Part shown: positions 23,433-34,426 of the stretch, piece after piece
How positions within the stretch are numbered: position 1 is the first letter of the stretch
How the letters are laid out: every line of letters begins with the position of its first letter
DNA from: Aptenodytes patagonicus
Taxonomy: Eukaryota > Chordata > Aves > Sphenisciformes > Spheniscidae
NCBI RefSeq assembly: GCF_965638725.1
Contig: NC_134957.1
Location: 20,174,101-20,238,100 of the forward strand
Direction of reading: 5' to 3'
Length of the DNA stretch: 64,000 bases
The notes under the pieces: generated by a model
What the model saw: only the letters and a program-made list of their open reading frames with translations
Databases searched by the model: none
What the model was told of the DNA's origin: nothing
Program-made: the position numbers and the translations under genes

Positions 23433-25070
23433 CGATCTTCATGTAAGAAACAATATACCTGTAAATTTTTTGTACTTTTATTTCATGATATTAAAATAGT
23501 AAAACTAAACAGTTGTGGCAAACACCTGTTTTTGTGCATCTTTCTTTGTGTGAGAAAGTCGTGAATCTGACGCGTGATCTTCGTAAAAGATGTATAAAAG
23601 TTTCCCTCCCTTAACTGGGGGCAGGGGGGGTGAAAACATTCGGTTGAAGCAGCAGACGTGAACAGCGTAGCTGCTGAATACTGGCCTGAATGAAGTGGGG
23701 AGTGTGAGTCAGCACATCTGCATTTGTGAATACAGGCAACTGATGCGACAGCACTGTGGCTGTGAAAGAGCGAGAGCTGACGGGATGGGCCTAACGCAGG
23801 TAAATCCTTACCGCCGGTCACAAGAAAGCACCTGGGCTTGGCTGGTCCATACCTTTCCTGCAGGGCGATACCGTTTGTTCCAGCGTCTCTGGCTGTGGCA
23901 GGGAAACGTTTAGATCTCGTGTGTGCTTTGGCTAACGGGCGTCTGCCCGCTGCTACACGAGGCTGAATGGGGGGGCTGCTCAGACCGCAGGCTGCTTCTC
24001 TCCCTTTCTTTTTAAGAACATCAGCGATGATGGGAAAGGCAGCTGCAAACGCGGCCTGATTTCTCTCGCAATTTTCTCTACAGTTTGGATTAATGAGATC
24101 CCAACAGGCTAAAGCGTGTTCCCCTCCCTCCCTCTGGCTGCTCCTAAGGCAGCAATTGCCTTTCTTTGTCGTGCACAATGAAATGACGAGTTAAGCATTT
24201 CTGCGCGAGCCAAATAAGTGCTGTGTGCAGCCGCCGATGACCTAATGCTGGGTACTGGGGGGGCGGGGATGGGGACACACACACACAAGACAGTTAGAGC
24301 TGGAATTGCCCGGGAGGGTCAGAGGTGTCTGGCTTGGGGGGGATGGGAGATGGCTGTGGCCATCATAACTCTTGTTTTGGGTGGGTTTTTGTTTGTTTGA
24401 TACGAAGCAAGTAAAAAAACCAAAACTCATAGATGAGAACTCCAGCTTCCCTACGACTGATCCCTGTCCAGTATTGCTCCGTCCTTCGCTGTTAAGTCTT
24501 TGTTCCTTTGAGCAAGACCAGAAGGCCGGTCTGCAGAACCTGTTTCAGCTACTGTGACACTAGTCCTGCCTGCTGCTGAGAACGGCCTCCTGGAGGGGCT
24601 GAGCCTGGTTTTGGCTACTACTGCGGGGAGCAGGGGTTCTGTTTTGGGGGGTTTTGTTTTGTTTTGGAATGGCCGGTGTTTCTGTAGCTGCACTGTTTTT
24701 CCTCAGCCAGGTAGCTGGCGGGTCCTGAAGATCCGGGCAGTGGGCCCTCAGAGAAAAACGTACGGCGGGTAGCGTTGCAGAGAGCGCCTGTTCGTTGTCG
24801 AGCCAGTCCACGTTTAGACTTCCAGTTACGGCTGCGGTATAGAAGTGGCACAAGGTAGCAGACAGCTTACTGATAAAGAACGGGGAGGGGGAAAGGAAAA
24901 AAAAAAAACCCCACGAAAGTTTCTTTACAAGTTTTAAATTTCACATTATCACATGGTAACCATTTTGCTAAATACAAGCATATTTCCAGTCACGTACAGA
25001 CAGCTAAATACAGCATTATTTTCACATTTCGTTACAGTGCATAACAGAAAGCGAGGAAAGTGTATAGTAT
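23433..25070. other. Convergent VBP1/RAB39B intergenic spacer
   Basis: Both flanking genes point into this stretch. It is GC-richer than the UTRs around it. It holds a 231-codon minus-strand ORF (23,483-24,178) with no family signature, which I treat as chance. No RNA gene was recognised. Confidence 0.5.
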
Positions 25071-28000
25071 GCTTTTATTCTGGAGGTTCTGAGCAATTTC
25101 AATCTAACATGCAGATTGTTTTTAACATGTGGTAGAGACCACAGAAAGTTAGCTTTTTTTTTTTTTTCCTTTTTGTCTTAGAGTAAAAGAGCTCCTGACC
25201 TTTATCCTGTGAAAGGTCTCACCTTCTCATTTCTCTAAATCCCTCTTGCACTAGAAGTCAAAGCATTAAAACCAGTTGTTAGAAAAGAATTCTTACCATA
25301 TCCTATAAGTAAGTTCTTCATCTTAGAAAAAACATTCCAAATTTTATACAGATGAATCTACATTTCCTATATTTTAATAAGCTGACTAGAAAATGCAAGG
25401 TATTAGAAAAAGATGTATATAATGATTTCTCTATCATTTAATATAACCATTTATTACCTCTAAGTAGTTAAGACTGCGTACGTTTTCTTCTGTACTGTTC
25501 CTCTTTAGAATTACGACACTTGTATTATTAAATTGCAGATTTACTCTGAAGGCCTGAATGCACTTACTTATTTAGGCTTTCTGGAATTTCTCTCTGGGAG
25601 CGGTAAAGGGGAATGGTCCAAAACCCATTAAATAAAATACTGGTTGTCTCGTGAAAAGTGATCTTTCCCCTGCTGGCCAGGTTCCTGCACAGAGAATTAC
25701 AGAATTTTACTATTGCTAAAACGCCGTTTGATCCAACTTCTAACTGCCGTTTACGTAGCGCTCCAGCTCTGCTACCCTCAGCTAGGCAACCCAAGACACA
25801 CCTCGCGGACAGCTGGACCCTGAAAGACCAAAGCGGTTGCTTGGCGGACTTTCCATTCCGAGAATGAAGAAACTGACCCTTCCGTCCTTGTCTCTCCTTG
25901 CCTTTGTGAAAATGAGACTAACAAGGGACCTGGTCCGAGCAAGCCTTGCGCTCCCCACTGGCGTCAGCCCATGAGAGCCCGCGGCAGCCAAGCTCCGGTG
26001 GCTCTCTGCATCAATCTTCTCCAGCTTTCCTTACCTAGAAAGAGATTTTGTAAAGGGATTTTTTTTTTTTTTTTAATTTTTTATTTTTTTTTAATCTTCA
26101 GGGCACTCGACTCGACCACAACTGAACCTGCCTGGAGGTCACCGGGCTTTAGCACAAGGCTTTTGATACGTTTATAGCTTATTCAAGAGCAATGGGGGGT
26201 CAGCAGTGACAAGCTTACTGAAAGGTGCTAGACCATTGCCACCCCTCCCTTCCTCTAATCTGCTACCTGTGCCCTCCCAGCAGGTGCAACACTGCTGCTC
26301 GCCTGCAGAGCCCAGGAACTGAAACTGTTCCTAGAACACTGAAAATAAAAACGTTACGCATTTTCAGGGTTTTGGTTGTGGGTTTTTTTTTGGTTTGGGT
26401 GTTTTGTTTTTTTTACAGCTTTAATATGGAAACCACAGGGTTTTTTCTTCATACAGACCTGCCCATGTGCTGCAAACCGTAAGAACAGGTTCAAAGGGAG
26501 AAACAGTCTGAACTCGACAGCAATCTAGAAGACCCACACTTTTATAGATGGGGTAGCTTAAAAAGCTGTAACAAGTATTTTATTCTTCTCTACTGAGAGG
26601 CCGAAAATCAAACACTAGATGTTTCCTGTGGTTTTTACCTAATCCCTCCCTCCTGCCCATTAGCAGTTGGGTGTATAAAGCTTGCAAACTCGAGTTAGTT
26701 TAAAAAAAAAAAAAAAAAGTCACTATAGTTTTGTTTGTTTGCTTTTAATAGGCTGAACTTCCCTAGTTTGCTACAGGAGCACAGTTACCCTGCTGCACTT
26801 CAAAAGCTTAAGTTAAAACGTAGCAGAAGCAAAGCTTCTAAGTGGTGAATGGCATTCCCAGAAAACATCCGCCTACCTACAGCTTCTGTAACACGGCTAC
26901 CATCCCAGGATGACCAACCTGAGATGGAGCCTCTTTTGTCAAATTAAAACATGGAGGAAAACCAATTTTACTGTTGAGCGTGTCTTGTGGCTTTCCTTTC
27001 CACCTGCTCAGCCACTTCGGTTGTGTGCTCCTCCTTCCGCAGATGCCAAGAAAGAAAATGACACTTTAACAGCAGAAAGTGCTGATGGAAGCTGTTGCTT
27101 TCCATGCCATTTAACTTCTTTAAAAGCAAATCTCATCTTTTAGGCTGTCTGATGCACCTGAGTTAAACTTTTCAAGTTTTTTTTTTATTTTGTTGGGTTT
27201 TTTGTTGGTGTTTTTTTTCTTTTCCCCCCTCCTTTCTATTCTTCCTTGTGGCCTGGCTGGTAAGACACCCAAAAGGTCAGCACAGTGCTGTTAGCAAGAC
27301 AGAAATGTTGGTGCGTCCCACCCGGCTGCAACACCCCAGCCTTACGATATACCATATGAGGACATGGTTCTCTCTTTATGCTCTTGATCACTTACTTAAT
27401 TCTATTGGAAAGCCCTGAACTCAGGGTACTTTCAAGGTACTCACCTAGGCAGTAAATGCGTAAAAATGCATTGAATAATTAGTACTGGAGCAGGAGTTGC
27501 CACTTAGAATCCCAGTTCAGCACAGCAAGAAAAGCACTATTGGGGGGGGGGGAATAATTTAAATTTTAATTACCGATCAAATAACTACTGTTTTCCTCTT
27601 TAAATCCCACAGAATATTCTTCGCTATTGAACTAGGTTCAAGAACATAAGAAAGAAAATTCAGAAGTGGGCATACCATGTCAGTAAACTTTTCCTGTGGA
27701 GTTGGCCTTATGAGGAAACGGTATCTGTGCTGCCTTTACACCTCCCTGGTAATAAACAGCTGACACAAATGAAGATGTCCTCTTTCTTTCCCCGTCTGCC
27801 CATTTGTCATACTACTGAAGTATCCATACTGTGGCTTCAACACCCAGCATGGAGCTATGGATTTACTTAAAAGAGGACACGTACAGTACCCTGGCACGTG
27901 CCAGCCCATTCAGCTCTCTGTATACTCCCTCCTGTCTCGTGCAGCCCCTCATTTCTGCTTCCTGTCTCCTTACAACATCTACATGCACCCTCACTCACTC

Positions 28001-28202
28001 TCCTTTAGGTTGGTAGCCCCCAGTTCTGAAAGGTTGTTATTTGGAACAGAACATTTCTTTCCGGGGTCTGTTCCGGTATCCAAAACAACGTGGGAGGCTG
28101 TTCACAACGGGAGTGTTGCTCTCCCTTCTGTCACACCGAGTTCACTTAGTAAAGTACGTTTTGGTTAGTAGAGTTCATCACCACTTGCCTCACTAGAAGA
28201 GC
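25071..28202 (-). other. RAB39B: Probable RAB39B 3' UTR
   Basis: Downstream of the RAB39B stop on the minus strand. AATAAA complements (TTTATT) lie at 26,579, 25,450 and 25,074. The known RAB39B mRNA has a UTR of a few kilobases, so the two leftmost are plausible ends. T-rich simple tracts occur at 26,057-26,095 and 27,178-27,235. Confidence 0.4.
26057..26095. repeat. Poly-T/A-rich tract
   Basis: Long T runs broken by single A residues, read as A-rich on the RAB39B sense strand. Simple sequence. Confidence 0.8.
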
Positions 28203-28629
28203 TCAGCACAAGCATCGCCTATCTGATTTCACCACTTCTTCTGAAGAGTGCACTACATTTGGGACAAACCCGCTCTTTACCCCTTCCCATCCCTCCTGGA
28301 TTGAAATTTCCCCCCTTTTAACAAGCTCGTATATATCTCGAGTCAGATCAGTGAAGGCCTTCTCCACGTTAATGGCATCCCGAGCTGAGGTCTCAATGTA
28401 CTTCATACCATATGCAGCAGCCAGTTTCTCAGCCTCGTGCCGGGTGACTTGCCGCTGTGTGTCAAGGTCACACTTGTGACCTACCAAAACAAAGACGATC
28501 TGGTATGGCTGGACATGCACCTTGGTCTCCTCTAGCCACTCGTGGACGTTCTGGAAGGACCTGCGGTTTGTAATGTCAAAGAGGAGGAGTCCGCCAACCG
28601 AGTTCCTGTAGTAGGCTCTGGTGATGGAC
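28203..28629 (-). CDS. RAB39B: RAB39B coding exon 2
   Basis: Acceptor TTTCCAG on the minus strand. Encodes [20 protein letters not shown] through [10 protein letters not shown] and TGA. The only long coding ORF in this part of the strand. Confidence 0.97.
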
Positions 28630-31600
28630 CTGGAAACGAATGAGCCACAACAGAAGTGTAAGTTACAGCTGTTTGGGAAGGAGGGCAGAGCGAGTTTCAC
28701 CTGGCATTTTGTTTGTTTCTTTCGCTCCTCCGATTTTTTTTTCTTAAGCCAAATATAGCCCTTCTGAACATACGGCTTTGTTTAAGACAGCAGCATTACC
28801 ACCACCCTGTCTACCCTCCAGAATACAGGGCAGAGAAGGCCATTCAGGCAAGGTCTCAATCGCTTTTAGCTTGTGCTCTGTAGAGCTTGTCATTCAAAAA
28901 GACAAGTAATCTTGGCTTAAAGACTTCATCCTTGGGTAACTAACTGCCCCCCCCCATTTACTACAACTCTCTTCAAAATCCCCACCACCATTTTTGGTCT
29001 CTATTTGCTATCATGGATTTCTACGCCCTTTGCTGTTAGCCTCAAGAGTCCCGGCCCCTGCCAGGTAAGTTCTCTGAATACCTTGTCTGACCTATTGGTT
29101 TAGAAGCACTGTAACAAATTAAAGGATTCATTTGAAACCAAACACCCGCTCTCTGACAGGTACATCAAAGAAGGAGGCTACAGATTTGGAAGACAGACCG
29201 TGGGGTTGTAGCTCCCCTCCATACACCCAGGGCCTTGGCACAGGGACATCCACCAACCCCTCCACTTTCTCCCACTACGCCACTCGTCAAAATGATGGCA
29301 CGCTAAACAGTAACCAAAAAGACCCCCAAAACCGCGGGCTGAGAAATGGAGCGCATCTTCCAAAACTCTTCCTAGCAAGGGCAGACTTCAACGCAGCCAG
29401 AAGCAGCGCACAAAATCAGCTAACACAGGGTGATGGAGCAAAGCTGCGACCACGAGGCTGAGCAGAGCTACCGTTCAATGAGTACTACACGTGGAAAAAC
29501 CAAGAAGCTGTAAAACTGTGATGTTTCTGCAAAGTCATGGATTTGTTCTAAATCCAGAAGCAATAATTGATTTCAGTCCCTGGAGGAATTCTCCCTCGGG
29601 CCTGAACTTTCCTTGCCGGGAAAATGTAAGCACTGCTGCATTTTTACCTTGGGACAAGTCCTTTTTTGGACATGCAAGGCTGTTGTTAGGGGTTATTTGG
29701 TCCGGTAGTGTGCGTATCTAGTGAAACTGCCCCAAGAAAGGATGAACTGGAGTTTTCTGCTTTATCAACAGACATGCAGTGACGGGTGAAAATCCACAGC
29801 CGAAACTGAAGAAAGCCAGAAGGGGGGGGGAAAAAAGATAGTTGGCTGCGTTTGGATCATTTCTCCTCTCCCAATTATCTGGCTGAGGGACAACAGTAGC
29901 TCTGCACATTTGGCACTGAGGGAATTAGATCTGCCTTTTGCTATCGAGCCAGCTGCAAACAGATATTGGCGCTTTGAATTCACCCCCACACCGTCACAGG
30001 CATTTCTGCTTCTCCCTTGTGTTCCGTGCCATCAGCCCCGGCTCCTCCTGCCAACATCAATAATGCCTCAGGTACTTCTGAAAGACATGAGAGGATCTAA
30101 GCTGAACGCTGCTTTGAGGTAAAACTAGGTGAAGGCCTCAGTGCCTTTTCCTAAAGCCTTTTCCACAGACTGTTTTCCTTACCGACCCGCAGGAAGCAAA
30201 CTATATTGCCTTCACGCTGCACGTCACTCCCCGATTCCCTTCCAAGACTCCTACCTTCCCGCCTCCCGCCATGCCCATGCAGAGCAGTACGGGGATTTGC
30301 ACCTATTTCGGCCAAGTTTTAACATAAAGGTATTGCCTCTGCCTGGGGACTCTCCCCTGCTCTGTGCCCGTGGTGGGGACTCTTGTTCCCGGGGTCCGCG
30401 CCTGTTTGTTCGAGCCTTTCCCTCCCAGCCATGGGAGAGCTGCCGGCTGGAAGGAAACAGCTCTTCTGTAGGTGGTGGTACGCAGTTCCAGGGAGTGAGG
30501 GCTCCACATGCTTTTGCTTTTGTTAACATTACACAGCATCACGTTTCAGACAAGGAAATCGCAGTATCTGAGCAACCAGAGATAGGCAAAACCTGCTGGA
30601 TCCAGGAAGAATTGGACCCTGCTCTTCTACAGCTCCAAAGCAGCCTCAACGCTGCCCCAGGCAGCACGTTTTGGGGCCTGATCTGGCAAAACAGAATGGC
30701 ACATGCTTAACTGTAATTTAAGCCTTGACTGCACGGAAATTGCTTCTAATTTATGGAGATTGAAAGAGCTCACAACGGGAGTCAGGAAGAGCAGAAATGT
30801 AGCACAGCTGCAGACCAGAGAATGCCAACAAGGTGTCTTCAAAATAACTACAGTGGTTTCTTCCTTGTGGGGGCAGCTGTTAAACTATGCAAAGCAGACT
30901 GGAAATGCTCAAATCGGAGAACTCTCTGAAAAAGCGGAGCTCGTTCTTACGAATTTCCTTCTTAAGAAATTCCCTGTGCTATGACAAAAAAGTTTAAGGG
31001 TTCTGGAGAGCATGTGCACCATCGTGCTTCTTGCCTATGCCCACAAATCTGAGAGGCTTCAGCTTATTCAAGTAATAGCTATATCTTGCCTTTTGCCAAG
31101 AAAAATAGCTTGCAGGAGGAGCCCAAGAGCTGCTGTCTTTACGGGGCACAATTTATCACGGGGCTAATGGTGATTTGAAAGGGATAAACACAACACAGAC
31201 TTTTTGCCTGATTTTTTCATACTTTAGAGTGCACCACAAAGGGACCTGGGCTTGCTCACTTCCCTCTAGCTTTTCACATTGGGAATTCAAGCCTGCGCTT
31301 TGGCAAGGGCATTTCAAAGTTGCACGATGTGGGGTTTTTTTTATGTCACTCACTGTTCCTGCCCCTTACACTCTTCCTGCCTTTCAATGCTGCTGCCCAT
31401 CGCAGCAGCGCAGCCTGCCCTTGCGCTGAAGGTCACCTGCTCATCGTGCTTGCAACCCGAGCGCCGGGCCAGGTCAACCACCAGCACTAAGGGTAAGCAG
31501 CCTCCAGGGCCCCAAACTTCCTAACGTGTAAAAGAAAGGAAATTGAAGCCGTCCAACAGCTTTTGCTCTTCACAGCAAAGACAGAAGAAGGGGACGGCAC

Positions 31601-33167
31601 CCAGGCGTGTTTTCTACAGACCTCAGCCCGAGATCCAAAGCTGGAAGCTGATGCAACTGCAAGCTAAAGCACCTCCTCTCTCAGTGGAATAAAGCACCAG
31701 CTCCTCGCCCCGAAAGGCTGCAAGGTAGCAGAAGAAAAACCTGTCAGTGGATAAGGACCGGCTACTGCACAACCTGGGCCAAACGCCAGTGCCACAGATG
31801 TGAAGGAAGGCGGTGAGAGGGGTGGGGGTAGGGGAGGTTTCATCTATTTACTGAAACCAAAACATTCCTCAGGCGAGTCATTACAGCACAGAAGTAGAAG
31901 CTGCACAGAGATGTGGAGCAAGGAAAGTGCTCCCGGAGGGAGAAGTATGAAAGAGCGGATGAGAGTTAAAGATGCATGAAAAATATAGGAAAACAGGAGG
32001 CAGGGAGCTGAGGGTACATTCCCACCCCTTCCAAATGAGCGCTGTCTGAGCGGCATGCGTCCCGTGACAACACCAGCCCCCTGTTTAGCTGGGGCCAAGC
32101 CTGCTCCAACCACGACTGCTGTTTTTACCATGCAGTTCTGTGGGAAACTCTTGGCACGGTCCCACATGCCGCCTTTATTTTTCCTCATCGAGTCTCCGTT
32201 ACTATTGTTTAACCTCTCAAATTGTTTGTGCCCGTGCAGCGCTGAGCATGGCACGCTCCAGAAAGCACCTGCCATCCCTGCGCAGCCACGACCAAGGGTT
32301 TGTCCCGGCCTTTCTCCGTCCTACGGACAGCTGATCTCTGCTGTCGCTGCAGAGAATCAAACCACATAGTCCCATTGCGTTTAGCGAGCCTGAACGTAAG
32401 TGTGTTCAGCTGTGAAACATCCTGGTTACTGCCTCTTTGCACCAACGGGGAGCAGGCGCCTTCCCTGCCGAGCTGCATCCTCCGGCGCACAGCTCCTCGC
32501 CCGGGGCTGCCGCGCCGGGCCGGTAAACATCCCCCGACCCCAGCGCGGCCTGCGGGCTCCGGTCCCCCTCCCCAGCGGCAGCGGGGTCGCTCCTCTACAC
32601 CTCCCCCCTACACAACCTACACACCATCCCACGCCCGGCCGTTTGGGGGTGGACACAAACCCCTGGCACACAAAGCGGGACGCTTCCCCGGCGCGTTTTG
32701 GGGACAGCGCTGAAAAAAAAAAAGAAAAAGGGGTGGGTGGGTGGGTGTGTGTGTGGAAGCGAAAGGTGCAATTTGACCCTTCTTTGTCTCATTCGGCGGT
32801 GCGGGGCCCCCCGCACGAGCCGGAGCCCGGCACACGAAGAGGGCGCCGGCCCCAGCCCCGCAGCTCCCGGCCCCGCGCCGCGGGAAGGGCCGCCCCGCCG
32901 GGAGCCCGGCCCGGCCCGCCCGCCCGCCCGCCCCCGCCGCCGCAGGTCTCACCGGAACCGCTCCTGCCCGGCCGTGTCCCAGATCTGCAGCTTGATCCTC
33001 TTGCCCGGCTCGATCTCCACCAGCCTGGAGAAGAAATCCACGCCCACCGTGGGGTCGGAGATCTGGGCGAAGCGCCCCTCGGTGAAGCGGCGGATGAGGC
33101 AGGACTTGCCCACGGTGGAGTCGCCGATGACGATCAGGCGGAACTGGTACAGCCAGATGGCCTCCAT
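28203..33167 (-). CDS. RAB39B: RAB39B, small GTPase, complete
   Basis: Neuron-enriched Rab GTPase of the Golgi and endosomal system; human loss of function causes X-linked intellectual disability with early-onset parkinsonism. Two coding exons (33167-32953 and 28629-28203) give 213 aa, the human length. Visible elements are P-loop GDSTVGKS (residues 15-22), switch [10 protein letters not shown] with Thr40, switch [11 protein letters not shown] with Gln68, guanine-specificity GHKCDL and ETSARD, and the prenylated C-X-C end RRCLC. Against human RAB39B from memory I see only a few conservative changes (for example I36 for V, D for E before RRCLC). RAB39A is excluded by EAIWLYQF (not ETIWIYQF) and by the CLC end. 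The 4.3-kb intron interrupts the codon right after switch II, as in human. Gene order VBP1-RAB39B is conserved. Confidence 0.97.
28630..32952 (-). other. RAB39B intron
   Basis: Donor GTGAGA and acceptor CCAG on the minus strand. ORFs inside it, such as a 193-codon + strand ORF at 30,129-30,710, lack family motifs and splice support. No nested gene seen. Confidence 0.8.
32953..33167 (-). CDS. RAB39B: RAB39B coding exon 1
   Basis: Encodes [20 protein letters not shown] through DTAGQERF, ending in phase 2 at a GTGAGA donor. The ATG is in a favourable context and matches the family start. Confidence 0.97.
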
Positions 33168-33745
33168 GCTGCCGCCGCCCGCCTCAGCGCCCGCCCGCCG
33201 CCGCGCCGCCCATGCCCGGCCCGAGGGCCCGGGGGCGGCCGCCGCGCCGCTCGCCCGCAGGGGGCGCGCCGGCCGGGAGGCGCCGCGCCGCTAGGCCGGG
33301 ACCGCGGAGCCCCGGGGACCGGCGGCGGCCCCGGGCCTGGCCCCCGCCGCCGGGGCGCGGGCGGGCCGGCCCCGCCGTCTGCGCCGCGGCCGCGCCGCTC
33401 AGGCGGGCCCCATCGCGGCCGGCGCAGGCCCCTGCGCGGCACCCCGCTGCCCCGTCACCGCCGGCGCATCCCGCCGAGCCCCGGTCCCGCCGCCGAGGTG
33501 CTGCGCGGACCGCGGGGCCGGGCGGGCACCGGCCGCCGCCTCAGCTTTTGCCGGCGCGGCCCCGAAGCGGCGGCCCCGGCGCCGAGGCCCGTCCGAGGGT
33601 CGCTCTCCCCCGCTGCCGCGGTGCCCGCTCTCCCCGCAGCGCCGCGGCGGCCGTTCCCTGCGGCTGCAGCGCCCCCGCCCCCCGCCGGTGCCGGAGCCGG
33701 TGCCGGGCTGCGGGATGGAGGCGCGGCCGAGCGCGGGGCGCGCCG

Positions 33746-33760
33746 TGATGCAATGGCGGC
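33746..33760 (+). promoter_or_regulatory. TGATGCAAT and ATGGCGGC motifs in the RAB39B island
   Basis: TGATGCAAT fits the C/EBP-ATF composite element and overlaps CAATGGCGGC, a partial YY1-like site. They lie about 580 bp upstream of the RAB39B ATG, on the opposite strand. Function is inferred from motif alone. Confidence 0.3.
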
Positions 33761-33821
33761 CGCGCTCTACCGCACTGCCGGGAGGAGCCGCCACCCCCGA
33801 AACGCGGCCGCTGCGGGAGCC

Positions 33822-33844
33822 GGGCGGGGGCGGGGCGGGGCGGG
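33822..33844 (+). promoter_or_regulatory. GC-box / G-quadruplex-prone run
   Basis: Five successive G3-G5 runs separated by single C residues, forming overlapping Sp1-type GC boxes upstream of RAB39B. Could fold as a quadruplex on the + strand. Confidence 0.6.
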
Positions 33845-33901
33845 ACCGTGCGGGGCGGCGGGGGTGGCCGGGGGGAGCCCGGGGCTGAGGGGAGCCGTGG
33901 G

Positions 33902-33991
33902 CTGAGGGGATCCCCGGTGGCTGCGGGGAGCCCGGGGCTGAGGGGGCTGAGGGGATCCCCGGTGGCTGCGGGGAGCCCGGGGCTGAGGGGG
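33902..33991. repeat. Minisatellite, 45-bp unit, two perfect copies plus partial copies
   Basis: Copies at 33,902-33,946 and 33,947-33,991 read identically. The unit starts CTGAGGGGATCCCCGGTGGC. Degenerate partial copies (GGGGCTGAGGGGAGC) flank both sides from about 33,871 to 34,010. Likely length-polymorphic. Confidence 0.9.
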
Positions 33992-34374
33992 AGATGAGGC
34001 TGAGGGGAGCCATCCCGAGCCCAGGGCCAAGGGGGAGCTGGGGGGCCAGGCGGACCCCAAAGCTAAGGGGCGCAGGCCGAGGCTAACCTTCCTCAGCGCT
34101 TCAGCTCAGGGGGTCGAGCAGGGAGCACACCACCTTTCCGTGTTTTAAACCCGAGTCTCATTTCTGGGGAGACTCAGGCTCCTCACCACTGCGTCGGGGC
34201 CTTCGTTCCCATTGAAATCTAACGGGGGGAGCCCAAGTGCTCCTGGCACTTCTGGAGAGCCTCTGCACCGCCGCCCTGGGCACCGGGTCACCTGCACCGT
34301 GCGAGCCTTGTCTGGAAAGGGGCAATGGTGACAGTAAGGTGTCTTACTAACAGACTCACGAAACCCAGCACATC

Positions 34375-34426
34375 CACATGCACACACACATATATACGTG
34401 TGTGCGCGTGTGTGTGTATATATATG
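34375..34426. repeat. 52-bp uninterrupted alternating pyrimidine-purine tract
   Basis: Starts as CA dinucleotides, passes through TATATACG, then TGTGTGCGCGTGTGTG, and ends in TATATATATG. Alternation is unbroken across the tract, so it is a Z-DNA and cruciform candidate and a likely polymorphic microsatellite. Confidence 0.9.

Larger units (their letters stand above)
32450..33990 (-). promoter_or_regulatory. RAB39B: RAB39B CpG-island promoter
   Basis: CpG-dense block covering RAB39B exon 1 and about 0.8 kb upstream. It contains GC-box runs (GGGCGGGG type) and no TATA box near the ATG. A 501-codon + strand ORF through it is an artefact of very high GC. Confidence 0.88.

Noticed and set aside
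30129-30710. 193-codon + strand ORF in the RAB39B intron
   Set aside because: No domain, no codon pattern or splice support, and antisense to the host intron.
28203-33167. RAB39A instead of RAB39B
   Set aside because: Start [17 protein letters not shown] without the RAB39A insertion, and the CLC end are those of RAB39B.
32400-33905. 501-codon + strand ORF across the RAB39B CpG island
   Set aside because: It is antisense to RAB39B exon 1 and consists of Pro/Arg/Ala/Gly-rich sequence expected when stop codons are depleted by extreme GC.
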